From: Deinandra increscens subsp. villosa
Lineage: Eukaryota > Streptophyta > Magnoliopsida > Asterales > Asteraceae
Direction: 5' to 3'
Length of the DNA stretch: 64,000 bases
Assembly (NCBI GenBank): GCA_039602395.1
Contig: JBCNJP010000012.1
Location: 25,858,396 to 25,922,395, forward strand
Shown: in pieces, positions 43,591 to 53,355 of the stretch
Position numbering within the stretch: position 1 is the first letter of the stretch
Layout: every line of letters begins with the position of its first letter
The notes under the pieces: model-generated
The model's database searches: none
What the model saw: the letters and a program-made list of their open reading frames with translations, nothing else
Told to the model about the DNA's origin: nothing
Position numbers and translations under genes: made by a program

Positions 43591-44229
43591 TGTTGGGGGT
43601 GTATTTTCAGGATGCTCACAGGAAGCTCAGACAGTTCAGGAATCCTATTGTCATCTGGGAATCTCGTAAACTCAGGTATCCTGATTATATTATTTTTACT
43701 AACCCTCATATTTGCCACATGTTTATTTGACCAGGTATCACCGGAGTCATCAACTACCTCCGAAACTTACGCTCCAGCTGAAGAAGATCGTGGACCAAGT
43801 GAACGGAGAGGCCCTTAACGGTCGAATTAGTTGGGCGATAGGATCCCGGGAATCCCGGAAAGTTTGTTATTATTGTATTTGTTATATAAATCGAGGATTC
43901 GATCAGTAGGAACACACAACACACTTTCACTAGCTTACTTACGAATACGAATCATTGTACCACATAGTTCTGATCGATCAAACCTCCAACCCATTGTAGC
44001 GAATTGCTTGATCATTAATAACATTGACTTGGTGGCGGTTTTTCGGCCGGCACCCGAGGTTTTTATCCAGGATTCTCAGAGGCAACTCGAAGGATTCTGG
44101 AGTTTTCCTCGCTAAAATTCTTGTGTTATCATCCCAACTTGGATTACTTGCTCACTTGATAGTTAAGCACACTACCTCACAATCTAAGTTTGGAATACAG
44201 GATTCCTAAGTGAATTTTTGACCAAAACA
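43591..44229 (+). repeat. 3' LTR of element C
   Basis: 639 bp, TGTTGGGGGTG to TTGACCAAAACA; by eye identical to the 5' LTR except bases 5-6. Followed by TGGAC of the interrupted B LTR. Confidence 0.96.
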
Positions 44230-45927
44230 TGGACCGCATACCATTTACCGGGTGTGACGCAATAGGAAATCCTAAGAATCGAATACGCTCACCGATTGGT
44301 TAGGTCACCTTCCGGCTTGTCCCTAACTGATAATTCTAGCGCTTGAATGATTGCTTCACCTTTTAAGTTCGTCCCAACCCACATATCCTAACCACCTTCG
44401 ATAGACTCTAGGGCACCTTAAGATAGACGAAGCCTCATTAAAGTTCTACAATTAACACAATCAGCAGATTAATTAACTAACCTAGGGAATTTCCTTTTGG
44501 GATAATTTGATCCTAAATAGTTAACCAACCCAACTAATTGATATCCCTATCACCTTCCGGCTTGTCTAAGGATAGCAGCCCACAAGAACTAAATAAACAA
44601 TTACCAATCGAATGAATGACAACTAAATAGTAATCATGTAAATTACAAACACAAAGGCATGAAATTTAGCTACTCTACCCAAAGTGGAAGACATCCACAA
44701 GCAAAGCATGATTCAATTAACAATGCTAAACCTAATCCAAGTAGTCATATACATTAATGGAAAAAAATTAGCAAACTTTAAAGAATACCAAATACATACA
44801 TAGTCTTGTCATAAACCGAAAGAAATCAAAATCACAAACTAATCATCTGTTGGCCTATGCGACACTAATAGTCTAGCCAACGATCATGTTCATTACAGAA
44901 AACTTATTAGAAATTAGGTCTTGAGCATCAAACATAATTAAGTCAAGATTATAACAAGAATGAAAGAAGAAATCAATATACCGGTAATGATTTGCGTTGA
45001 TGATTCGATCCACCAATAAATTCTCCTTTGTTCCTTTCTTTTTCTCTTTTCAAAATCGTCCGTCGGTTTTTTTTTTTGTTCTGCGTAGTCTCTTTCTTAA
45101 TGTTGTCGTCGAACTCTCTTGCGGCTGGCTTTTTAATCGAAATTGGAGCCCCTCCTTGATTGTTCTGTCGTCGCATTCTCTTAATATATATATACGTAGG
45201 TTGGTAGGTTGTTGAAAACCTTAATTTAATTTCCATCCAAAACAAAAAAAAATCCCCTCATGGGAATTTAACTTGCGAATTATGTTGAAAAAAAAGGAAT
45301 TTTGATTCCTTGCGCCGACTTCACATGTAATCATATAAAATTTTCACATTTTATTCAAATAAGCCCCTCAACTTTTATTGTATTAACGATGCCAATCCTT
45401 CGGCTTTAGTAATTGACGCGTCGCCCGTGGCGAAGCTTGAGAATATTAAGTGGGGGGTCGGGATCTAAATTTTTTTTTCACAACTATAATGGGGGGTCGA
45501 AACCGGAGTATATCAAAATTTTCTACACGAAAACTATATACCCCCTACATCGCAAAAAAAATTTCGGGGGGTCGGGCGCCCCCTCCCGCCCCTTAGAAGC
45601 TGCGCCATTGCCGCCCACAGAACTTCATAATTAATTCTTTTAGCCCTTCATCTTTGATGTAATGTCATACCATCCCCTTGGGCTCTTAAAAGAAAACTAC
45701 ACACAATCATATTAAACGATTTTAAGCACAATTAATCACAATTGACCTAATTAAAAACATGACTCAAATAATTAATTAAACTCATACCAAAATATACAAA
45801 AATGACTCAACACCATATTAAGACTCAAATATTATAATTCAACTAAAGAGCACATGAAACGACTCAAAACTGACTCAATTTATATACAAAAATACACGGA
45901 AAAATAGGATGTGTTTGCGGCACATCA
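44230..45927 (-). repeat. Right (5') LTR of element B, second part
   Basis: Continues the LTR interrupted at 33904 and ends GCGGCACATCA followed by ATAAC. It contains the hAT-like insertion 45427-45610. Confidence 0.9.
45427..45610 (+). mobile_element. hAT-like MITE in element B right LTR
   Basis: About 184 bp absent from the left LTR. Ends are GTGGCGAAGCTT (CAGTGGCG in the sister copy at 24590) and GCGCCATTG, forming short inverted termini CA(G/A)TGGCG. The right flank CCGCCCAC matches CCACCCAC left of the copy at 24590, consistent with an 8-bp duplication as made by hAT elements. The left flank here is slightly damaged. Confidence 0.65.
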
Positions 45928-45946
45928 ATAACACAAACGGATCGAG

Positions 45947-46000
45947 TAGCCTCCTAGTTTTGGTTCCAGTTATTAACAGTATGGTCCCTGGTTCGAATCC
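45947..46000 (+). ncRNA. tRNA-like RNA polymerase III box pair 1 (SINE-like)
   Basis: A-box-like TAGCCTCCTAG at 45947 and B-box GGTTCGAATCC at 45990, starts 43 bp apart. It lies 15 bp right of element B's target duplication. A full cloverleaf is not apparent, so it is more likely a SINE head or tRNA relic than a tRNA gene. Confidence 0.45.
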
Positions 46001-46101
46001 CGGTTGTCCCCTTTCTTTTTATGCATTTTCCGTAATTAGATTTCCAAGTGCATTGCATGCATAAAACCAATCTTTTCTAAATGGTAACCAATAACAGCCT
46101 C

Positions 46102-46155
46102 TAGCCTAGTGGTTAGGGTGTTGTTTGGGGAGCCAGAGGTCATAGGTTTGAATCT
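46102..46155 (+). ncRNA. tRNA-like RNA polymerase III box pair 2 (SINE-like)
   Basis: A-box-like TAGCCTAGTGG at 46102 and B-box-like GGTTTGAATCT at 46145, again 43 bp apart. The 3' end of a SINE could not be defined; AT-rich sequence follows to the (TA)n tract. Confidence 0.5.
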
Positions 46156-46321
46156 GGTGACCTTCAAGTGTTGACGTTTTATTTTTATTCCGTGTTTTGC
46201 GAACTCCTTTAATCCAAAACCTATCACCGATTGGTCTATATGTTATTTTGAACCCGTAAACTTTGTTATTGATTCGTTATCTTGAATTTTTCTTTATTTT
46301 GGATAAAACACTGTTTAAAAG

Positions 46322-46323
<2 letters not shown>

Positions 46324-46360
<37 letters not shown>
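46324..46360. repeat. (TA)n microsatellite
   Basis: About 18 TA units immediately left of the CTAG terminus at 46361. Confidence 0.95.
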
Positions 46361-46361
<1 letters not shown>

Positions 46362-46480
46362 TAGCCGTGTGCCCGCGCGTTGCGGCGGCGACAGTGTATA
46401 GCATGTTATTCGTCTTTTGTTCGCGCTTGCAGCGGCACAACAAACTACAACGCGGTATTTGTTTATTTATTCTCATTCGT
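46361..46480 (-). mobile_element. Left member of an inverted terminal pair (Helitron-like 3' end or TIR)
   Basis: Begins CTAGCCGTGTGCCCGCGCGT and is matched in reverse complement at about 56455-56567 for around 110 bp with scattered differences. On the minus strand it reads as GC-rich hairpin, then CACACGG, then CTAG followed by T in (TA)n, which is how plant Helitron 3' ends look. Alternatively it is the TIR of one 10.2-kb element. Confidence 0.55.
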
Positions 46481-49400
46481 ATCATCGACTTAACTTACCT
46501 AACCGTATAGAACTCAAATAAATAACAATGAACTCTGGTCAAAAATAAAAATCTTTGCATTTATATGTCAATATCGATTTTATTAATACTTGTTAGTAAT
46601 CATGCGTCTATATGTGAACATTCTTTTATTATGTATATATTCTGTTCTATCGAATATTCTAATCTCCACCGGTCAAAAATAAAAATCTTCTTACTAAAAG
46701 TATAATGTAATCGAGCCAATTTCGATATCTAGAAGAAAGATAGCTACGGTAAAATTTGATGTATCGATGCAATGGTTTCCTCCTTGATGGTGATCCTGGT
46801 TGAGTCAAGCCTGGAGTGTCAAATCTAATATGGACGGTTGCAACACTTCTAAAAAGGCTCACTCGGGTGTTAGAGATTTTGAGATAGTTCCAAATAAATA
46901 AATACTATCAACAACCTCGCTTTAAACAACTTGATTTGAAGCCTCCGTTTCAAGCTACTACAACTCAAAAATGTGCTATACCATAATCAATTAACTACTT
47001 GAAACGAACAAGAAAGTATGTACAGATATATGATATATTAATACCTACATTTTTTGTAGGTAAGATTTATAAGGAATTAATAGAATAACTAATAATTAAT
47101 AGACTTATATGCCATGCGTCAGCGTATCCATGAACCTGACTTGTATCATAAGTTTAAAACAAGTTTTTTTTTACAACAAATGTCTTGTCAATTAAATGGT
47201 AATTGTAGTTCAACAATATTCTAATTCATAAGAAAAATAAGGTATGAACACACAGTTCAAGTGACAAAAATAAATGTCTTGTGAATTCCCATCAAGACAT
47301 GAATATCGGGTCAACGGTTCGAACCCTAAACGCAAGAACTTTCTGGTTTCAACCTTGGTTCGGATCCCTGTTAAACCGGTTTGCCCGGCTGGTCAGGTTG
47401 TGAAAACCTTGGTTCAAACCATGAACCACCTCCTAACATACAAATAGTTTTCAAATTTCATTGATCACCATTTCTGAGATCCCAACATACAAATGGTTCT
47501 CAAAGTCCACAAAGTTGAGAATACAATAGCATACTTAAAAGCCATATGAACTACACTAAGTAATAAAAATACAATAAGATTGAAACAAGTTGCCATTCAA
47601 AACATGATCATGACATGAAGCAAAAGTCTCTGTAAGCTAGTCATCATCTTGAATCTCCTTCCCTGTATAGATTACATGGAAAGTTAAATATAATTTTTCC
47701 TTTAAAAAAAGAGAAATTAAAAGGGATCTAAAATGCACTTATTAAGAAAACACGCGTATAATATGATTATATTACTATGATATTGTCCGCTAAACAACTC
47801 TTTATATGTTTACACATAGAAAACACCAATAGGCATAAATGGTTCTATTTTCCATACTTGTTTTCATAGCTTTGGTATTTCTGTAACACATAATAAACCG
47901 CTTTGGTATTTCTGTAAGACATGGTAATCATGGTTTAAATGTTGTATATGTACCCTAACACATGATAGACTGAATAAAATAAACAGCCTACCAAGAACAT
48001 GTGAAAAATCAAAAGCAACACAATGGATCATGGGAAACCAGTTCTGCTGCCAAAGTGACACTCTGTTGCTTCTTGAACATGTGTGTTAGTTGAGTTTGAA
48101 ATACCTTCACTCACAACAAAACATCTACTTATAATATTATACCAAAGAGCACATCTGGTCTTAAAACTAAAATCTCATGCATTCATTGTCAATTTCTTAT
48201 AGTATAAAAGGTACACAACTAAAGAGCTGATGTTTATTATTCTGGAAATATCAATTATCAACCACCATAGATAGATCAAGAGAGTTAAGACTTTAAGTAA
48301 ATACATTTAGGGTAAATTGGGTATGCACAGGCAAATTTTAGAATTTGGCCACTAAATTCCAGAAGACATGTTCTATGGTCAAACTAATCCTTCTATTTAA
48401 TATTAGAAATTTAATTATTATTTTTAATTTTTTATTACCCTTGACTTAATATTAATATAATATATAATAGCAACTTTAAGTATAAAGTAAAAACCATCAA
48501 TGAGTTCATGATTTAAATTGAAGTTTAAGCAAACAGATTATCATAGATTATCACAATCTGAGATATAACCAAAAAGAAATGGAAACTTAATTGACTAATA
48601 TGGATATGATTTATGAGATATATGATACATTTAACATAAAATATCAGTTGGGAAACGGGTAATGTCAGTCAAAACAATTATATGAAATTTTACAATGTTG
48701 AGGCTAATTATTAGTTTGGTAAGAGCCGTACGGGTCAAGTACTCAAGTCTTAAAAAATGGATAATGAGGGACGTGTCAAATTTAAAAATGAATAGACTGA
48801 AATGGTGGAAATTAGTTTGGTGATGCATATGGGTGAAGTCATACAATTTGGATAATGAGGGATGGATAAAATGGGTTGAAACAGAACGCTTCGATTAAAA
48901 TTGAAACGGGTAAGTTAAAAAGCAATCAGAAAAACTGAGATGTATGACATGTTTTAAGTGTGTTAACTATTAGAACTTATCACAGGGGATGGGGATCCCG
49001 GTGGGAAAGTTATCTCTTTATACTAATGCAACTTGGACATGTTGCACATGTTTATGTTAAGTAACTACAGTCAATTTTGTTGCAGCTAGCTAATACTAAA
49101 CTACCCCCTATATTATGACATAAGAACCAGTTTTGTTGTGCCCAAACACTGATCAAATCTTGACAAAATTTTGGGAATCTTTTTGGTGGTGATGTTTCGA
49201 AGGGACCAAAGGACTGAATGATGATGATTAAACAGTATGAAGATAGGTAAAAGTTCGGAGTATGATCATTTTTTAAATGTGGTGAACCTAGTTTACAAAC
49301 TATAGATTCCTAAAAATTAAATGGATTTGATATCCAAAATAAGTAGAAATAGGCACTGATTTGCAATAACAGGAGCATCATCCCAAACAAAACTGAAATA

Positions 49401-49551
49401 TGCCAAAATGATTTTTAACCCAATACTCAAATAGAAATGACAGGAGTTAAGATGCAATGCAACCCAAGATCAAATCAAGCAACCCAAGAATTATACTAAT
49501 CATTGTGTGTGTTTCTGTAGGTGTGAGTGAGTAAAAAAGTCAAAGTCATAC
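46481..49551. other. AT-rich stretch without recognised genes
   Basis: No ORF above about 70 codons and no recognisable protein motif. The frame 46862-46659 (minus) and the CCGGTTTGCCCGG region near 47380 do not match anything I know. Confidence 0.5.
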
Positions 49552-50290
49552 CTTTGCAAAATCAGATGATGATGCTTGAAGCTGCAAATTTCTCTCATCG
49601 AAACTCGGTTTCCTTGTTTTTAGCTCTAGCTTCTGCTTGCTGCAACAAAAACAAATCAGACTGAAAACAGTCAAATACTCATGTTCACTTCGATTCTCAA
49701 ATCAAGATGGGTAAATATGATATTAACAGGATTCGAAAGGGCATATATTACATTATGAAATTTAAAAAAAAAATAAAGACATATATGAAACTTAGAACTC
49801 TTAAAAGGATACATATGAAATTGCCCATGCAATCTTTATAATCATATTGGCCATGGTCAAGCCCACTGTTGGCTTGTTACCCAACCCTTCTATTTTACCT
49901 TCTCTACTATATAAAAACATACGTACAATTCGGCTTACACCACATTTGGGACACAAGTCAATAGCAGCAGAAACAAACTCTTTCAAATATTTTGCAGTAA
50001 AACTCTTTTTAGCATCTACAAGCTCTGATATGTCTGAACATCTAGGAGCTGAAAATATCACACATTCACACTTGTTATCCTTCAGGTCAATGGGGGAAGT
50101 TCTAACAAAAAATTTCACCAAAAAATTATTGTGACTACTCATTTTCAAGTTCTTAAATTACATCATTCACAAGATAGATAAGCTAGCTTACTTTTGTGAC
50201 TCGATAATAGGCAATCGAGTTGAGTACACAGTATATCTCAATTAGATCATATGCAGCTACCATATTTTCTTCTATGGTGACATGCTCAAC
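49552..50290 (-). pseudogene. IST1-like (Ist1/DUF292) gene fragment, frameshifted
   Basis: Minus-strand exon 50290-50192 encodes VEHVTIEENMVAAYDLIEIY, and after an intron the segment from 50101 to about 49927 encodes PIDLK, SAPRCSD, FTAKYLKEFVSAAIDL and CGVSR; these are the order and words of plant IST1-like ESCRT-III regulator proteins. In the first exon the frame changes after IEIYC: the family's RLPIIESQK is encoded in a different frame, so a few bases are lost. The N-terminal exon of the domain was not found. A further spliced-looking segment, 49639-49552 (KQKLELKTRK), may or may not belong. The piece lies between the inverted ends at 46361 and 56567, consistent with gene capture. Confidence 0.8.
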
Positions 50291-52557
50291 CTGACACAAC
50301 ATTAATAAATTAAGAACGGAATGAAGCTCCAATAATAGGTAAATAGGTTCCCAAAATGAATTTAATATTTTTGATATTTATGAAAATTTAACACATGACG
50401 TGCAGATTACAAACAAAGATGCAACTAACATAATTGAGAATTGTAGTTTTAGTGAAACTAATCCTATAATCTTAATTAAATCTCAATTAAAGTTAACATA
50501 CTATGAATCATCAATAATATTTACAATAAAGCATACTCCATTTTCACACACATCTAGATCAGTTTCTAACACCTAAAATAACCAGAACAAAATATTGCGT
50601 ATTATAGGCTAACAGCTCTTATATTATGGACACAAAATAACAACTTAGCCTATAGGAAGAACAAATGAACAAATGCAGAAGTGCATGAACTGAACGATTA
50701 CAGAATCTCATACAACATTGACATATTATCAACTATTGGATCTAATAGTATTTAACAGAACATTAAACATTATTAAAGCTAAAAGCTATAAAAAACATTC
50801 AACTAAGTAAGCCAACCATAAATTATCACTTGCCTTTCAACTTAACTGGAAGACCATGGTAATCCTAACCAGAGTGTAATGAACTTAATAGTTTTGCAGA
50901 AGTTGTCATAAAAGTAAAAAAGGAAAAAGAAAGTAATAAAGTTCATATACTCATTCGTAATATCTTCCACAAAGTACCTTTAGAGCCCCAAGCCTTTTTG
51001 CAGCCATTCCATGCATCCAAACTGTCATTCACAGTTGAGTATTTCGATTCACAAGTGAAACCAACAAATTTAATATGATTGACACAAACAAAAGATTTAT
51101 GAGACAATTTCACTTAACTATTTTTTAATCATCAGTATAAACATGTAATATATAAGGTGGATTGAGTAATGGGTCAAAACAGGAAGTATTACCCTACTCA
51201 GGGCCAATTACAAAAAACAGTCCCTTGTGTGCAGTGGCCATATGATATTACTTCCCATATATGCACCAGTTTCAAATCTAAAAACTCCTTCTTCACCAAA
51301 TCAAGCATCATCTAAACATCAAATCCACTAAAAAGATAGGTCAAAACAGAAGTCACTTGTTACCATAAAGTCCCAGTTTGAAACATTTCTTTATAACAAA
51401 ATCACTGACAATCAAAACATCAAGTCACCAAGAAAATTCGTTGACAATTTTAGAGTATTTCAGCCACGTTTACCATAACTCATTCCACCTCTATATAACA
51501 AATCAGCAATATAAATTAAGTTATAAAACACAGCTGCTGGGTTCAAAATATAAAAAAAAGCTGAAGATGTTTGAACTATTTGAATCAGATTCTACTTATA
51601 AAACATAAATCACAAACATCTACAGATGGAATCGAGAGGAAATGTACCTCAAACTCCGATTCTCATTGAGGGAGCTTGAATCACAAAACAAAAATCAGAT
51701 TAAAAAATCGCATGGAAAATTATAGAAATTAAAAAATCGCATGGAAATTAGCTCTGGTTACAGCAAAGCACACGGACAATCGAACAAACACAAATACCTG
51801 CAGCAACAAAAAATTTTAGATACAGATCAGAAGAAAAACAAAATATAAGCCATAAGAAACACACTAACAATCAAAAATCAAACAAGAACTCGTTCAATTT
51901 AACCCCAAAATAAGAAAAAATATAAATTGAAATCAAATTACCAGAAAATATTGAAATTTGAAAGCAGGTGGATGTGGCAAATTAGTCGAATATGGTATGA
52001 GTTTATACACTTCAACCAAAGCTAAATCCTCGTCAAAATGAGATGAATCCGTGTGAACCAAACCAGAGAACGGATTCTGCATCGTCGGATTAGGTTTCCC
52101 AATCAAAGGAGCCGTCCGATTTGTGTTTTCTTCACCATCTTGGTCGGATTAGGGTCCTGAGTAAAAGTTTAGCGAGGAAAGATCTCTGAAACCATTACCA
52201 GAAATAGGATAACGCGTCTGTGTGAGAAAACCAGGGTTTTGAAAGGCTATCACTGCAATTCTGGGTTGCATAAAAAGCATACTGAAATCACCCTCAAAAG
52301 GGAGATTCGCTGCATCCTCTCTGTTTTCAACATGCGTTTTTTTGTTTTTTCAGAAAAGGTCGCCCCTTCAAAAAGTCCAGGTCAAATGTTCGTTCCAATA
52401 GAACCAAGTGAAGAATAGTTTGGGATTGCATTAAAGTGTTGTACATTATGCTTGGTTAGTTGTAAGCGTCTTAATTTTAAGACGCCTATATTACAAAAAT
52501 GCCATTTTGATCAATATGTATTATATAATAGTATAGATATATATATATATATATATA
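50291..52557. other. Unrecognised sequence, possibly intron-like or captured
   Basis: AT-rich with no long ORF. Two exon-like open stretches on the minus strand are seen: about 51030-50985 (MHGMAAKRLGALK then GT) and 52081-51940 (MQNPFSGLVHTDSSHFDED then a GTAATTT donor). Neither is recognised; the second could be the start of the transcript containing the IST1-like exons. Confidence 0.35.
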
Positions 52558-53355
52558 GGGTAAGGATCATGTAAAAACCACATCTTTTTGCGAAAACCTA
52601 AAAACTAATACTAAAACCTTCATAACTTTTTCATACGATCATATTTTTTTTAAAAATTGCACCAAAAACCTTAGAATTATGAGTTCTTTAATTCTGGAAA
52701 AAAATTTAAAAAAAACTTTAACGTCTCGTCGTTTTTTATTAGTGCACATGTGCACTAATAACAAAACTCATACATATAGTATGCGTTAATGTTTTTTTTA
52801 GAAAAATCGCATCAAATACGTTATAATTTTGTTAGTTTTTCGTGGTTTTTTATTAGTGCACATGTGCACTAATAATAAAGCACTTTATACGTGTCGTAAA
52901 AATTAATATTTTAAAAGAGAAATTGTACCATAAATCTTATAATTGTGTTATCTTTAACTCTGAAAATATATTTAACGTTTTAAAATTTTTTAAATTTTAT
53001 GCTACACATGTGCACTATAACTAATAGTTATAGTGCATATGTAGAATTATCAATAGTTCTATAAATATTTTAGTTTTTTTAATGTTTTTAACCTAAACAA
53101 TATGTTTTCGCATGACAATTCTCACTTGTGTAGTACTAATGAAAATGGTGCACATGTGCACTAATAATACACATGTGCACTAATTTTTTTTTCTTTAAAA
53201 TATCAATTTCTTTTCCAGAATCAAAGACAATAGAATTTTAAGATTTTTGGTGCAAGTTTCATAGAAAAATATTAACGTATGTAAAAGTTATGAAGGTTTT
53301 AGTGTTAGTTTTTAGGTTTTCGCAAAAAAAAAGAGTTTTTATAGGATCCTTACCC
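52558..53355. mobile_element. Palindrome-rich MITE with about 80-bp terminal inverted repeats
   Basis: Starts GGGTAAGGATC and ends GGATCCTTACCC; the terminal inverted repeats share GCGAAAACCTAAAAACTAA and continue for about 80 bp. Flanks are (TA)n on both sides. The interior has no ORF but contains several palindromes centred on GTGCACATGTGCAC (around 52737-52762, 52850-52873, 53002-53042 and 53149-53184). Superfamily not certain. Confidence 0.75.

Larger units (their letters stand above)
33905..44229 (+). mobile_element. Element C: young, complete Tat-lineage Ty3/gypsy retrotransposon
   Basis: 10.3-kb element with 639-bp LTRs (33905-34543, 43591-44229), PBS at 34547, PPT at 43581, gag-protease, pol with two RNase H domains, and an antisense four-exon gene. 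The LTRs look identical except for bases 5-6 (AC against GG), which indicates a very recent insertion. The right flank begins TGGAC; the expected matching left copy is absent because about 7 bp at the left junction is missing relative to uninterrupted B-family LTRs. The RT, second RNase H and integrase catalytic residues are all present, so the element may be capable of activity; transcription is not shown here. Confidence 0.96.
28569..45927 (-). mobile_element. Element B: large non-autonomous Athila-like LTR element, hosting element C
   Basis: Both outer ends match (TGATGTGTTCGG on the left, GCGGCACATCA on the right) and are flanked by exact 5-bp duplications ATAAC (28564-28568 and 45928-45932). 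Without element C it would be about 7.0 kb, made of two LTRs of roughly 1.9 kb and an internal region of about 3.0 kb (30494-33485). The internal region has a tRNA-Asp-type PBS, a PPT and a gag-like acidic ORF relic but no RT or integrase, so it depends on a partner. The phrase CATTGTCCCCAATGTGG near 31580, read on the minus strand, resembles the 3' region of Athila elements; that assignment is from memory. Confidence 0.88.

Noticed and set aside
45990..46155. Two functional tRNA genes
   Set aside because: B-boxes are good but no full acceptor stem or cloverleaf could be paired, so SINE-like relics are preferred.
49801..50148. Functional 115-codon IST1-like gene
   Set aside because: Only part of the domain, upstream exon frameshifted, and the C-terminal reading past GVSR runs into intron-like sequence.
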